This document shows, in pieces, positions 20,601-31,724 of a stretch of 64,000 nt of DNA; the stretch's first letter is position 1, and each line of letters begins with the position of its first letter. The stretch is from Zygnema cylindricum. Taxonomy: Eukaryota; Streptophyta; Zygnematophyceae; Zygnematales; Zygnemataceae. A program made the position numbers and the translations under genes. The notes below the pieces were generated by a model, which made no database searches, had not been told where the DNA came from, and was given only the letters and a program-made list of their open reading frames with translations. The stretch covers positions 233,827-297,826 of the forward strand of contig JBBHKE010002684.1 in NCBI GenBank assembly GCA_037447655.1, written 5' to 3'.

Positions 20601-21502
20601 TCCAAGAGAATCGTGGAGGGGGTTCTTCCGGAGGGAAGAAAAAGGCAATTGTGGTTACAAAAGTGTTAGGAGAAATTGAGGATGAGTCCTCTCAAGAGGA
20701 TGGGGAGCTTCTTTTGACGAGAGTCTGGAGGAGAAGGAAATCCCTCGAAGGCAGAAGTGTGCCTTTGGAGCAATTCGGGAAGCTCCACAGGAAGGATGGA
20801 TTATCGACTCAGATGCATCCATGCATATGTGTCGTGATAAATATGTGTCGTGATAAAGAACTTTTCACTAAGCTAAGAAAGATCCCTACTGTAAAGATAG
20901 AGTTTCGGGATGGGAGAGTGGTTACTACAGATCTAATGGGATCAGTAGATCTGAAAGTCTTAGTGGAGGGTAAGACTTCTATATTTACATTCTCAGATGT
21001 ACTTTACATTGCTCAGCTGAGTAAAAATCTTGTCTCTACGTCAGTGTTAGATGACAAAGAGTTTGATACCTTCACCAGAAAGGGTGTTTTTACAGCTAAG
21101 TATGGGAATGAAGTTTACTTCACAGCAGATAAGGGTAGCCAAGGAAAGTTTAGGCTTAACCTGTGTAATGAAAAGAAGAATGCTTACTATGTTGGTGTTC
21201 CTAAGGTGATGATTTGGCATAAGCGGTTGGGGCATGAGCATTTTGATAGGTTGAGGGAAATAAAAAAGCTTGGGGTAGTAGATGGCATTCAGTTTGGGGA
21301 TAATGAAATGATGGATGATTGTAGTGGTTGTGCTCAAGGTAAGGCTCACAGACTTCCCTTTCCCAAAGGTGCCACATATAGAGGTGAGAAAGTGTTAGAT
21401 TTGGTCCACACAGTTATTTGGGGACCTGCAAAAGTACCTTTTGTTGGAGGAAAGAGGTTCATGATGACCATAATTGATGACTGGTCTAGATAGTCTAGAG
21501 TC
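20537..21502 (+). pseudogene. Copia B1 protease and integrase start
   Basis: The protease active-site region reads DSDAS, so the essential Gly is Asp. The LKVLVEGKTS and TFSDVLYIAQLSKNLVS signatures follow, then the integrase zinc finger (WHKRLGHEHFDRL, CSGCAQGK). The first catalytic Asp is Val (LVHTVIWGP). The frame breaks at 21493-21502, where copia C has inserted; it resumes at 29302. Confidence 0.85.
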
Positions 21503-22560
21503 TGAAACTTTGAGACCTCCATAAGTCCTTAGAGTGGACTGCTTCCAAAAAGCCTCTAGGATAACCCTGACCCCTTTGTGTTTCAGCAAAAATAACAGCC
21601 ACCCTGGCAGACAAAAACACTGACCAACTTCACCCCTCTGAAGAAAAGACTCCCCTGAGTCGATAGCAAAAAGAATCTCTGAACTTGCTCCCCTGAGCAG
21701 TAAGTTATGGAGGGTCAAAGTTGACCTTTTGTACAGAAGCTCTCTAGGAGAGAGGGTCCTATCTTCTAATTTTTCTAAGTCCTATCTCTCTCACAGACTC
21801 TATCTACTGATGTACGGAGCCAATCACATTTCAGTTTCGTACATAAAAGTACAGTTGCTGGTGTACTTTATGTACGGCCATTGTACGACCTGGCCTAGAT
21901 GTCGAAACGTGGTATGTCCGGATTCGCTCCCTTAATCCTCGGAGTGCCGCAATTCAATGTCATTCCGCCACGTGTCATCCGATGTGGCGATGACCACAAA
22001 CCGCCGAAATCCTCTTACGCGATCTCGACGTTAATTTTGGCCGTCCGATTAAATTCACATTTAATCGTAGCCGTAATAAATACATGCGCAGTATTCGTTT
22101 CACTAAAGAATTAAATGCGCGGTATTGGTTTCTTATCCGTACCGGAATCTGTACTTTTACATTTACTGGATATATGTCTCCCGTAATCAGTAACAGTTAA
22201 ATGAACTATCTTACGTATAAATGTTTAAGTAATTATCAAACCATATAGTACATAACATTACTCCTAGACTTCCTGGCTAAGGCTACCGGCTACTGGCTGT
22301 CTGCACGTCGGCAGGTACCAGGATCAAATCCTGTCGCCGGTACATATCTTTTAGTAAATTAAACCCCTAACTAAAATATATTTTCCCGTAAACCTCTGGA
22401 TAGCCTAGGTAGCCATGGCTTTAGCTCCTTCTCCAATTTCTCAGTGACTGCGAAAAGTTTGAGAAGTTGGAGAGAGAAGTTAAAGATACACTGCCTCGGC
22501 TTCTTTCTTATTTCTATTCACACGTAGAAAATACTTTAAAAAAAACTATTAATTTCTACA
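21503..22560 (-). mobile_element. Copia C 3' LTR
   Basis: On the minus strand it runs from TGTAGAAATTAATAG (22560) to AGTTTCA (21503) and matches the plus-strand LTR at 26565-27612. It holds CCACGTGTCA near 21971, the inverted CCAAT plus CCGTACATCAGTAGATAG block and several GTAC tetramers. Confidence 0.88.
22262..22510 (+). other. Antisense tRNA-like plus hairpin module in C 3' LTR
   Basis: The T-arm reads CAGG ATCAAAT CCTG (22319-22333). The hairpin (22411-22495) pairs TTCTCCAA with TTGGAGAG around loop AGTGACTGCGAAAAGTTTG. Only a weak T-rich tract (TTCTTTCTTATTT) follows. Confidence 0.55.
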
Positions 22561-22619
22561 CTCCTTTTATTATCTAGTCAATCTTTAATTTCAGACCACA
22601 CTTTTCCCTGGAGTAAATT

Positions 22620-23260
22620 AGCTTAGGGGAAGGCACAGGTTTTGGTCATCATATCTGCTATCATCTCACTATCAAGTCGGAACTATAAGCTGATTATTTT
22701 GTTTTCTACTTTCTCTCTAACAAAGCTGAGTTTAATGTCCATGTGTTTAGCTTTAAAATGATGTTTAGGATTGGCAGAAATAGCAATTGCTGCCTGATTA
22801 TCACAAAAAAATTTCTGCACACCACTCTTAAGGTGACCAAGCTCACCAAGCAAAGACTCGACCCACATCAACTCTTTTACACAGAGCAAGAGGCCATATA
22901 CTCAGCCTCCATGGTGGACTAAGCAATAACTTTTTGTTGTTTGCTACTCTAACAGCAAGCCCCATCACCCACATATAATACATATCTAGAAGTGCATCTC
23001 CTCATCGGAGCATCACCATAACTAGCATCACTCCAAGTAGTGATGTCAGTATTCTCCCCACCCAAATGCAACCATAGATCCCTAGTTCCCATCAAATATC
23101 TAATGACCCTCTTAGCTGCCTCCCAATCCCTCTTAGTGGGAGCATTTAGACTTCTACTCAGCACTCCTACAGCTACAACTAAATTTGGTCGGGCATAATT
23201 CATAAAATAGATTAGACTTCCCACTACTTACCTGTAAGTTATAGTCTGCATGATCTTCTG
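22620..23260 (-). pseudogene. Copia C RNase H
   Basis: The minus strand reads SLIYFMNYARPNLVVAVG, RSLNAPTKRDWEAAKRV, TTWSDASYGDAPMRRCTS, then a stop, then ELMWVESLLGELGHLKSGVQ and FCDNQAAIAIS, ending near KVENKII. The Asp residues of RNase H (WSDAS, CDNQ) are present. Stops near 22920 and 22955 and the lost C-terminal tail make it inactive. Confidence 0.85.
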
Positions 23261-23289
23261 TTCTTCAGGAGATAATTCCTTGTTTAAGA

Positions 23290-24130
23290 CTATGACTCAT
23301 TCGTCCTCACTCCCCTCACTTCCCTTCTTCAACTCCATTGGAGTTGTACAACTATTAGCTTTATCCATTTGAAATTTTTCAAGCATGTTCCCTATTGCTT
23401 CCTTTTGAGTCAATCTTATAATTTTTCTTTTTCGGTCTCTCTCTACTAGAATTCCCAATATATATTTTGCTTCCCCCATATCCTTCATTTCAAATCTCCA
23501 TTTAAGATCGGTTTTCAATAAATTAATTTTTTCCATTAATTTACTTAAGACAAGCAAATCATCAACATTAATTGCAATAAATATATAACCTTCCTCATCT
23601 TCGAAAACATAGATTGAGTGATCTGAGCTGATCCAGATTTATCCCAGACCGGTAAGAAACTCATCAAGCTTCTTATTCCACTGTCGAGGCTCTTGTTTCA
23701 AACCATAAAGGGATTTAATCAGCAGGCATACCTTACTCTCCTCTCCTTCCTCCACAAACCCTTCGGGTTGTCGCATGAAGATCTCCTCTTCCAATTCTCC
23801 ATGCAAAAAGGTTGTCTTGATGTCCATCTGGTGCACTTCCATGTCTTCTGCTGGTGCCAAGCTGAGAAGTATGCGGACGGAGGGAAATCTGACCACCGGG
23901 GCAAAGGTTTCCTCGTAGTCAATTCCCTCTTTTTGTGTAAATCCCTTTGCCACTAATCGGGCCTTGTAGCGCTCGATTGTGTTATCTGGGTTCAGTTTTA
24001 ATTTGAAAACCCACTTACAACCGATTGGTTTTGGGTTAGGTGGACAATCCACCAGCTCCCAAGTATCGGCTGCTATAATTGAGGCCATCTCCTCATTGAT
24101 GGCTGTCTTCCACCGGTTTCTTTATGGACA
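23290..24130 (-). pseudogene. Copia C reverse transcriptase
   Basis: It encodes the NDEMASIIA-type start, [62 protein letters not shown], then a break, then FEMKDMGEAKYILGILVERDR and LTQKEAIGNMLEKF. The catalytic box is NVDD rather than YVDD (near 23555). A stop near 23640 and another near 23575 disrupt the frame. Confidence 0.88.
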
Positions 24131-24361
24131 AGTCATCTTCTCTCCATAAGTTTGAGGTTCATCTTGATGAGATAGTTTAGTTACCTTGTTATTAACCTGT
24201 TTTTCTTGTAGTCTTTTACTACTTCTCCTTCCCCCCTCAAAATCTGAGGCCGGAATAGATGGTTCTCGTGGATTCTTTCGAACAAACACGGCTTCTCCCC
24301 AATTCGTTGATTCTGAATCAATTTCCACCACGTCTTCCGCTTCGGGTAGAGTTGTCACTGG

Positions 24362-24710
24362 TAGTGTTGGGTATCGGGTAGTTTCATATCGCGATAATTT
24401 CGATATTCGATATATCGAATATCGATCGAGTAGATTCCTCGATATATCGTACCGGGACCAACATAAATTATCGCGATATATATCGCAAAAATTGCATATC
24501 CGTAAAGTCGTAGTACGGAAAACCGTACGAAAAATCGTACGGATATTTTGCAAGTAGAGGAGGGGGGGGGGGTTTGAAAAAAAATTTAAAATTTCCATTT
24601 TCGATATATCGTCGATAAGATATATCGGCGATATATCGCGATAGTCTGAAATTCGATATATCGAAGCGATATATCAAATATCGGCAATGGGTCCTTGATA
24701 CCCAACGTTA
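24362..24710. mobile_element. hAT-type MITE (349 bp)
   Basis: Terminal inverted repeats TAGTGTTGGGTATC (left) and TAACGTTGGGTATC (right, reverse-complemented) agree at 12 of 14 positions. A perfect 8-bp duplication GTCACTGG flanks it (24354-24361 and 24711-24718); 8-bp duplications with short TIRs are the hallmark of hAT transposons. The interior has no open frame. It is packed with GATATATCG palindromes, including a perfect 24-base one at 24401-24424, and holds a G9 run near 24560. It was mobilised in trans by an unseen transposase, after copia C was in place. Confidence 0.9.
24401..24424. repeat. 24-bp perfect palindrome in the MITE
   Basis: The arm CGATATTCGATA is followed directly by its reverse complement. 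Related GATATATCGCG palindromes occur at 24470-24485 and 24600-24675, so the single strand would fold extensively. Confidence 0.85.
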
Positions 24711-24718
24711 GTCACTGG

Positions 24719-25655
24719 AGGTCCACAGCCGAGTCATTTTTGGTCTGATTTGTATCTGCAAGAATGTCATCTTTTCTAAAACCCGGATAGTTAGGGAGCT
24801 CAAAGTCATCAGAATTTTCTAACTCAAATCTGATTTTTGCTAACTTTGTATATTTGAAGGGATCCACAGACTTTCCTTCATCCATAACTACTAGATGCTT
24901 AACTAAGATTATATCTTCTCTTTTTAGATCATAAACTCTATATCCTTTAACATCCTCATCATATCCTAATAAGTATTTCGGTTTTCCTTTAAGATCTAGC
25001 TTCTAATTATACCGATCTGTATCTAGACTAAATACTTGACTGCCGAAAACCTTTAATTGAGATATGTCTGGTTTCCGGCCTGTCCATCTCTCATAAGGTG
25101 TTTGATCTTTTATAGCTGAAGTAAGAACTCTATTTTTGAGGTAATTAGCACAGTTCATTGCTTCTGCCCAAAATCTTTTTCCTATCTTCTTATCTGACAA
25201 CATACTTCTAGCATTATCACTTAGTGTTCTATTTAACCTTTGAGCTACCCCATTCTGTTCCGGGTTTTCAGGAACTGTCTTCTGGTGTTGGACTCCATCT
25301 TCCCTCAAAAAATCCTCAAACTGGTTAGAAGTATACTCTCCACCATTCTCACTCCTTATTCTCTTGATTGGAGTTTTATGATTTTTTCGCTCCTTGCTTT
25401 ATATTGTCTAAAACAATCCTGAGCTTCAGACTTGTTTTTTAAAAAATACACTCGGGAATACCGAGACCAATCATCAGTGATAGTCATCATATATCTCTTC
25501 CCCCCCGGTGAGGGCACTTTAGCCGGTCCCCAAATATCTGTATGTACTAGATCTAGAATTTTTTCTCCCTTATAGGTGGCTGTTTTAGGAAACAGTAATC
25601 TGTGTGTTTTACCTTGAGCACATCCACTACAATCACTTATATTATCACTCTCACT
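24719..25655 (-). pseudogene. Copia C integrase
   Basis: The minus strand contains LVHTDIWGP (first Asp), RSENGGEYTS (second catalytic Asp changed to Glu), PEQNGVAQR (Glu), KRFWAEAMNCANYLKN, TPYERWTGRKPDISQLKVFGS and, after an in-frame TAG at 25003-25005, KLDLKGKP and GYDEDVKGYRVYDL. That TAG occupies a codon that is TGG (Trp) in families A and F, and the same TAG is present in both B copies. A frameshift lies near 25390. Confidence 0.85.
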
Positions 25656-26030
25656 GAACTAAATCCCTTCAACCACTCCCATCTTTATCATCTCTCTTAA
25701 CTTGTCTAGATTCACATGCCCAAGCCTCTTATGCCACATCATAATATCATGAACACCAACATAATAAAGTTTATTCTTTTCATTACTTAAAACCAACCTA
25801 ATGATCCCAATGCTACCTTTCTCAGCAATAAAATAGACATCCTCCTCAAAACTAGTAGTAAAGACTCCTTCCTTAGTGCTAGTAAAAAAGCCCTTATCAT
25901 CTAATACGGATGTAGAGATGAGGTTTTTGTTCAGCTCCGGAATAAACAATACATCGGAGAATGTTAATATGGATGTCTTTCCTTCTACTAACACTTTCAA
26001 ATCTACCGATCATATTGGAGTAGTGGAGAC
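25656..26030 (-). pseudogene. Copia C protease
   Basis: LKVLVEGKTSILTFSDVLFIPELNKNLIS and the integrase start MMWHKRLGHVNLDKL are clear. The active-site motif just upstream (26100-26140) reads VDLSAS instead of D-S/T-G-A, so it is catalytically dead. Confidence 0.85.
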
Positions 26031-26564
26031 TATCTTTCCATCCCCGTACTCTATCTCTACGTTGGGAATATTTCTTATCTTAGTGAACAGGTGCCTATCC
26101 TTACATATGTGTATGGAGGCACTTAAATCTACAATCCTGCTTGCATCACCTTTCAATCCACCGTTAGCACATTTTTGCCTTCGTGGTATTTCGACCTCGT
26201 TTTTCGCCTCCAACTCCTCATCCAAAAGGAGCTCATTGTCCTCGTCCTCGGATTCCGCCTCATGTACCTGTGTGACAAGGGCCTTTTTCTTTCCTCTCGG
26301 AGTACCACCGGTTTGCCCCTCTTTTAACCGAAGCTTGGTTAGCTTAGTGCACTTTGCCATATAGTGCCTAGGTTTCTTACAAAAATGACATAAACCTTTG
26401 GGAGCCCTTGGTTCGAACTCGTCGGTCTGATTTTTTTGCTCCCTCCCCCCATAGTTTCCGAGCAGATTCCGGGAATCCTTGTTCCTCCAATCGGTCGCAG
26501 TTGCCAAGGCTTGGCCACTCTTTCCTCCTCTTCAGATCTCAATCGTATTCTCCCAAACGAGAAT
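26010..26564 (-). pseudogene. Copia C Gag nucleocapsid fragment
   Basis: Only the C-terminal part of gag remains: a CHFCKKPRHYMAKC knuckle, KLTKLRLKEGQTGGTPRGKKKA and an acidic stretch (ESEDEDNELLLDEELEA). It begins abruptly at 26564, where the plus-strand LTR of C' has inserted. The missing part corresponds to the first ~700 bases of gag. Confidence 0.8.
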
Positions 26565-27612
26565 TGTAGTAATTAATGGTGTTTAAGTATTTTCTAGGTC
26601 TGAATAGAAATAAAGAAGCCGAGGCAGTCTACCTCGAACTTCTCTCTCCAACTCTCAAACTTGTCGCAGTCACTAAGAAATTGGAGAGAAAGCTAGAGCC
26701 ATGGGTACCTAGGCTATCCTCAGGTTTACGGGAAATTTATATTAGTCTAGGGATTAATTACTAAAAGATATGTGCCGGCGACAGGATTTGATCCTGGTAC
26801 CTGCCGGCCATCAGAGAGTAGATAGCCGGTAGCCTTAGCCGTTAAGTCTAGAAGTAGTGTTACGTAGTATATAGTATGATAATTATTTAAACATGTACAC
26901 ATAGGATAAATCATTTTACTATAACTATTAACGGGATACATAGATATGGTAGTGTAAAAGTACGAATTGCGGTACGGATAAGAAATCAATACCGCGCATT
27001 GATTTCGTAAGCGAAACAAATACCGCGCATGTATTTATTACAGCTACGATCAAATGCGAGTTTAATCGGACGGCCGGAATTAGCGCCGAGATCGCGGAAG
27101 GAGAATTCAGCGGTTTGTGGGCATCGCCACATCGGATGACACGTGGCGATGTAACATTGGAGCGCGGCATCTCCGAGGATTAAAGGAGCGAATCTGAATA
27201 TTCCACGTGTGGACATTTAGGCCATGTCGTACAATGTCCATATATAAAGTACACCGGCAGCTAAACTTTTGCTTACAGAACTGTAATCTGATTGGTTCCG
27301 TACATCAGTAGATAGAGTCTGTGAGAGAGATAGGACTTAAAAAAATTAGAAGATAGGACCCTCTCTCCCAGAAAGCTTCTGTACAAAAGGTCAACTTTGA
27401 CCCTCTATAACTTATTGCTCAGGGGAGCAAATTCAGAGATTCTTTTTGCTATCGGCTCAGGGGAGTCTTACCTTCACAGGGGTGAAGGTGGTCAGAGTTT
27501 TTGTCTGCCAGGGTGGCAGTTATTTTTGCTTAAAAACAAAGGGGTCAGGATTATCCTAGAGGCTTCTTGGAAGCTGTCCACTCTGAGGACTTATGGAGGT
27601 CTCAGAGTTTCA
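26565..27612 (+). mobile_element. Copia C' 5' LTR
   Basis: It starts TGTAGTAATTAATGG and ends GAGTTTCA. It contains ACACGTGGCGATG near 27140, the ATTGGTTCCGTACATCAGTA promoter-like block near 27290 and the direct transition into the primer-binding site. Confidence 0.9.
26600..26860 (-). other. Antisense tRNA-like plus hairpin module in C' LTR
   Basis: The T-arm on the minus strand is CAGG ATCAAAT CCTG (26780-26796). The hairpin pairs CTCTCTCCAA with TTGGAGAGA around loop AGTGACTGCGACAAGTTTG. There is no strong T-run on the minus strand (TTCTTTATTT). Confidence 0.55.
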
Positions 27613-29056
27613 GGTTATGGGCCCACCCTCTAGGGTACCAATCTTTAATGGAACTGGCTTCATATATTGGGAAAGTATGATGATAGGAGCTCTATGCGAA
27701 AAAAGGTTTTGGGGGATAGTGAGTGGACGATTCGGGCGTCCATCAAGTCTTGGAATTCCTCCAGGGTTTAAAGGAAGCAGATTCACCAGGAAAGAGGATT
27801 CATCTTCAACGGAGGAAACAAAGGAAGGAGAGGTGGTGGACAAAGGAAAGGAGAAGGAGGCGACCACACCAATAGCAACTGGTTTAGCATTCATGTCACC
27901 TATTCCGAGGAACGAGGAGAATGATACTGAAACCTGGGACTTCAACAATATGGCGGCAAAGCACTTCATTCTACGCCATCTCACTCAAGGACTTCCATGT
28001 CCTCATTTGCAAGTAGAGAGGGCATCCGATCTTTGGATGGCTCTCATAGAGATGTACCGAAGTGATACGATTCAGCAACAACAGTTGGCTGATCAGAAAT
28101 TTAAGGAGTATGTATACAAAGGGGGAAATATGTTGGATTTTTGCAATGAGCTTGCTACACTCTTCATGGAGCTAGTGAGTGCGGGAAAAGTTTTTAGTGA
28201 AAAAGAAAAGGTTAACTGTTTACTAATCAAGTTACCTAATGAGTTCGAGAACATAGTCAACTGTGCGCAGGACTTGCCGGACTCAAGGTGGATATGGAAC
28301 TCAGTGGTAGGGATGATTCTCGTTCAAGAGAATACGATTGAGATCCGAAGGGGAGGAAAGAGTGGCCAAGCCTTGGCAACAGCGACCGATTGGAGGAACA
28401 AGGATTCCCGGAAACCAGTTGGAAACTATGGGGGTAGGGAGCAGAAAAAACAGGCTGAAGAGTTCGAACCAACGGCTCCCAAAGGTTTATGTCATTTTTG
28501 TAAGAAACCGGGGCACTATATGGCAAAGTGCACTAAGCTAACCGAGCTTCGGTTAAAGGAGGGGCAGACCGATGGTACCCCGAGAGGAAAGAAAAAGGCC
28601 ATTGTCACACAGGTACTTGAGGCGGAATCCGAGGATGAGGACGATGAGCTCCTTTTGGATGAGGAGTTGGTGGCGAAAACTGAGGTTGAAATTCCACGAA
28701 GGCAGAAATGTGCTTATGGTGGATTGAAAGGTGAAGCAGGCTGGATTATAGATTCAGGTGCCTCCATGCACATGTGTAAGGATAGGCACCTGTTCACTAA
28801 GATAAGAAAGATTCCCACGGTAGAGATAGAGTACGGGGATGGGAGGATAGTCACCACTACTCTTGTAGGATCGGTAGATCTGAAAGTGTTAGTAGAAGGA
28901 AAGACATCCATATTAACATTCTCCGATGTATTGTTTATTCCGCAGCTGAACAAAAACCTTATCTCTACATCTGTATTAGATGATAAGGGTTTTTTCACTA
29001 GCACTAGGGAAGGAGTCTTTACTGCTAGTTTTGAGGAGGATGTCTATTTTATTGCT
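27593..29056 (+). CDS. Copia C' Gag-protease (open, truncated)
   Basis: This is the longest open frame in the window, about 488 codons before the junction. It starts in the LTR and reads FQVMGPPSRVPIFNG, an acidic/Lys insert, capsid helices (FILRHLTQGLPCPHL, LADQKFKEYVYKGGNMLDFCNELA), the intact knuckle CHFCKKPGHYMAKC and an intact protease active site WIIDSGASMHMC. LKVLVEGKTSILTFSDVLFIPQLNKNLIS follows. It is cut at residue ~488 by the join to LTR-C, and the last ~19 codons are LTR-derived. Gag and protease are in one frame without a stop, showing the ancestral organisation. Integrase and RT are lost, so the element is not autonomous. Confidence 0.88.
27613..27624 (+). promoter_or_regulatory. 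Copia C' primer-binding site (half-tRNA type)
   Basis: GGTTATGGGCCC is identical to that of B1 despite diverged LTRs. It is read in gag as V-M-G-P. Confidence 0.85.
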
Positions 29057-29301
29057 GTAGCAGGATCAAATCATGTCCCCGGTACATATCTTTTAGTAAA
29101 TTTAACCTCTAACTAAAATATATTTTCCCGTAAACCTCTGGATAGCCTAGGTAGCCATGGCTCTAGCCCTTCTCCAATTTCTCAGTGACTACGACAAGTT
29201 TGAGTAGTTGGAGAGAGAAGTTAGAGATAGACTGCCTCGGCTACTTTATTATTTCTATTCAGACCTAGAAAATAATTTTAAAAAAACCATTAATATCTAT
29301 A
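29057..29301 (-). mobile_element. Copia C 5' LTR fragment
   Basis: On the minus strand it has TATAGATATTAATGG at 29301 and runs to the T-arm of the module (29065), where it is cut by the deletion joining it to C'. Confidence 0.8.
29062..29260 (+). other. Antisense module remnant in C 5' LTR fragment
   Basis: CAGGATCAAATCATG (decayed T-arm) is followed by the hairpin with loop AGTGACTACGACAAGTTTG. The tRNA-like 5' half is deleted. Confidence 0.5.
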
Positions 29302-30115
29302 GAGTTTACTTTTCTGAAAACAAAGTCTGAAGCATCAACCTACTTCAAGAATATAAAGCTTGGAGTGAGAAGTTGCATGAAACCCCCATTAAGAGGATAA
29401 GGAGTGATAATGGGGGGGAATATACCTCTAACGAGTTTGAGGAATATCTGAGAGATGAGGGAGTGCAGCACCAAAAAACGGTACCATATAACCCGGAACA
29501 AAATGGGGTAGCTGAGAGATTGAATCGAACACTAGGAGATAGTGTACGCAGTATGTTGGCCGACAAGAAATTAGGAAAGAGATTTTGGGCAGAAGCAATG
29601 AACCGTGCCAACTACATTAAGAATAAAGTCCTTACCTCAGCTATAAAGGGAGTGACACCTTATGAGAGATGGGTTGGAAGGAAACCAGATATCTCACACC
29701 ATAAAGTATTTGGTAGCCAAGTTTACAGTCTTGACACGGATAGGAAAAACTAGAAACTAGATGCTAAGGGAAAACCTGGATACTTTGTGGGATATGATGA
29801 GGATGTTAAAGGATATAGAATTTATGTCTTAGCAAAGAAAGATATCATTCTGGTCAAACACTTTGTTTTCATGGATGAAGGGAAGTCATTTGACACCTTT
29901 TAATATACAAAGAAGATTAGGATCATATTTGAGTCCGAAAGTGATGAGAATTCGGTCGTGTCCGAAAGGGACATGAATGAAACCGTGATTAGAGATTCAG
30001 GGGAGATCCAAAATACAGGAGACTCACCGGAAACCTCACATACTCTTATGGACTTCGAGGAGATAGAACAAGCGGGACAAGAACCAGTTTCGGGGAGCCG
30101 ATAAGACAGTGAGAA
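29302..30115 (+). pseudogene. Copia B1 integrase, second part
   Basis: It resumes the frame lost at 21502: RSDNGGEYTSNEFEEYLRDEG (second Asp), PEQNGVAER (Glu), KRFWAEAMN, TPYERWVGRKPDISHHKVFGS. It then hits TAG at 29751-29753 in DRKN-stop-KLDAKGKPGYFVGYDEDVKGY. The variable acidic linker to RT follows (ESDENSVVSERDMNE). The TAG is shared with B2 and C. Confidence 0.85.
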
Positions 30116-30119
30116 GAAA

Positions 30120-31001
30120 TTGAAGACTTCCATCCATCCAGCTTTGCAGTTTAAGGGAGGAAGGAGGAGCAGCAAAAGGATACACGAAAAACAAGCTGCT
30201 CAAAAGGTAACTAAGCTATCTCACCCAGATGAGCCTCAGTCTTACTTAGAGACAGTGAATAGTCCAGAGAAAGAAAGATCGATTAGAGCCATAAATGATG
30301 AGATGGCTTCTATCATGGAAGCAAATACTTGGGAACTAGCAGATTGCCCTCCAGACAGAAAACCTATTAGATGTAAATGGGTATTTAAACTAAAACTAAT
30401 CCCAGATAATACAATTGAGAGGTATAAGGTTCGATTGGTAGCGAAGGGGTTCACCCAAAAAGAGGGGATTGACTATGAGGAGACCTTTGCTCCAGTTGTT
30501 CGGTTCCAATCGGTAAGGATTCTCCTCAGTCTAGCCGCAGCGGAAGACATGGAAATACACCAAAGGGACATTAAGATTGCTTTTCTTAATTGTGAGTTAG
30601 AGGAAGAAAATTTTATGAGGCAACCCGAGGGGTTTGTGGAAGAAGGAGAAGAGAGCAAAGTCTGCAGGCTCATAAAGTCCTAATATGGATTGAAACAGGC
30701 TCCCTGACAGTGGAATAAGAAACTAGATGAGTTTCTTACTGATCTGGGATACATTCCGATCAGCTCTAACCATTCTATCTATATGTTTGAAGATGAGAAT
30801 GGTGTCATTTTTATTGCAATTTATGTGGATGATCTACTTGTGTTAATTAAGTCTTTGGAGAATATCAATAGGCTAAGGAAAGATCTTAGGGGCAGATTTG
30901 ATATGAAGGATTTAGGGGAGGCAAAATATATATTTTGGGGATCTAAATGGAGAGAGATAGGGGGAAGAAGATTATCAGACTTACTCAGAAAGAAGCAATA
31001 G
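30120..31001 (+). pseudogene. Copia B1 reverse transcriptase
   Basis: KGGRRSSKR, NDEMASIMEANTWELADCPP, CKWVFKLKL, ERYKVRLVAKGFTQKEGIDYEETFAPVVRF and HQRDIKIAFLNCELEEE are clear. A TAA at 30681 interrupts SLYGLKQ. YVDDLLV is intact near 30825. A +1 frameshift after GEAKYI (near 30937) diverts the frame; it is identical in B2. Confidence 0.88.
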
Positions 31002-31724
31002 GTAATATGCTTGAGAAATTCCAGATGGAAAATGGTAACAGTTGTACCACTCCCATGGACTTGAAAAAAGTAAGTGATGGGAGTGTAGAAAGAGGAGTGA
31101 TGATCTTAGATAATCAAATGAGTCTAGAGGAGAGAGAGTTTATGAAGTCTATCCCTTATAGACAGGTCGTAGCAAATTTAATTTATTTTATGAACTGTAC
31201 CAGGCCGGACATAGCGGCAGCAGTTGGAGTACCCAGTAGGAGTCTTAATGATCCTAGGAAGAGAGACTGGGAGGCAGCCAAGAGAGTCATGAGATATCTC
31301 GTTGGAACCAGAGAATTATGGTTGCATTTGGGAGGGGAGCACACTGATATCACCACTTGGAGTGATGCTAGTTATAGGGATGCACCTATGAGAAGATGCA
31401 CTTCTGGATATGTTTTGTATATGGGGGAAGGTGCTTGCTGTTGGAGCAGTAAGAAACAAAGGTGGTTGCTTAGTCTACTATGGAGGTTGAGTATATGGCG
31501 TCTTGTTCTGCTGTAAAAGAACTAATGTGGGTGAAGTCATTGTTGCAAAAACTAGGATATATGAAGGAGGAAGTGCATGAGATATTTTGCGATAATCAAG
31601 GTACAATCGCAATTCCAGCCAATCGAAAACACCATTTCAAAGAAAAACATATGGATATAAGATTAAGCTTCATAAATGAAAAAGTTGAAAATAAAATTAA
31701 AATTAGACTAGAAAATAAGGGGAG
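30947..31724 (+). pseudogene. Copia B1 RNase H
   Basis: LTQKEAIGNMLEKFQMENGNSCTTPMDLK, NLIYFMNCTRPDIAAAVG, WSDASYRDAPMRRCTSGY, then a shift into EVEYMASCSAVKELMWVKSLLQKLGYM and IFCDNQGTIAIPAN. The usual C-terminal ADMMTKP tail is deleted, and the frame ends in the polypurine tract. Confidence 0.88.

Larger units (their letters stand above)
26565..29056 (+). mobile_element. Copia C', 5' part, nested in the copia C gag
   Basis: The complete plus-strand LTR (26565-27612), primer-binding site and gag-protease end abruptly at 29056 against a piece of the opposite-strand C 5' LTR. The missing 3' part of C' and the missing gag start of C are explained by one deletion spanning both. Confidence 0.85.
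21503..29301 (-). mobile_element. Copia family C, nested in the B1 integrase
   Basis: The minus-strand element has a complete 3' LTR (21503-22560) and only the first ~245 bases of its 5' LTR (29057-29301). Flanking bases are GAGTC (21498-21502) and GAGTT (29302-29306), a 5-bp duplication with one mismatch. The uninterrupted B2 sequence near 48350 reads straight across the site. Its gag is cut by the plus-strand copia C' at 26565, and a deletion joins C' to the C 5' LTR at 29056/29057. Confidence 0.85.
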
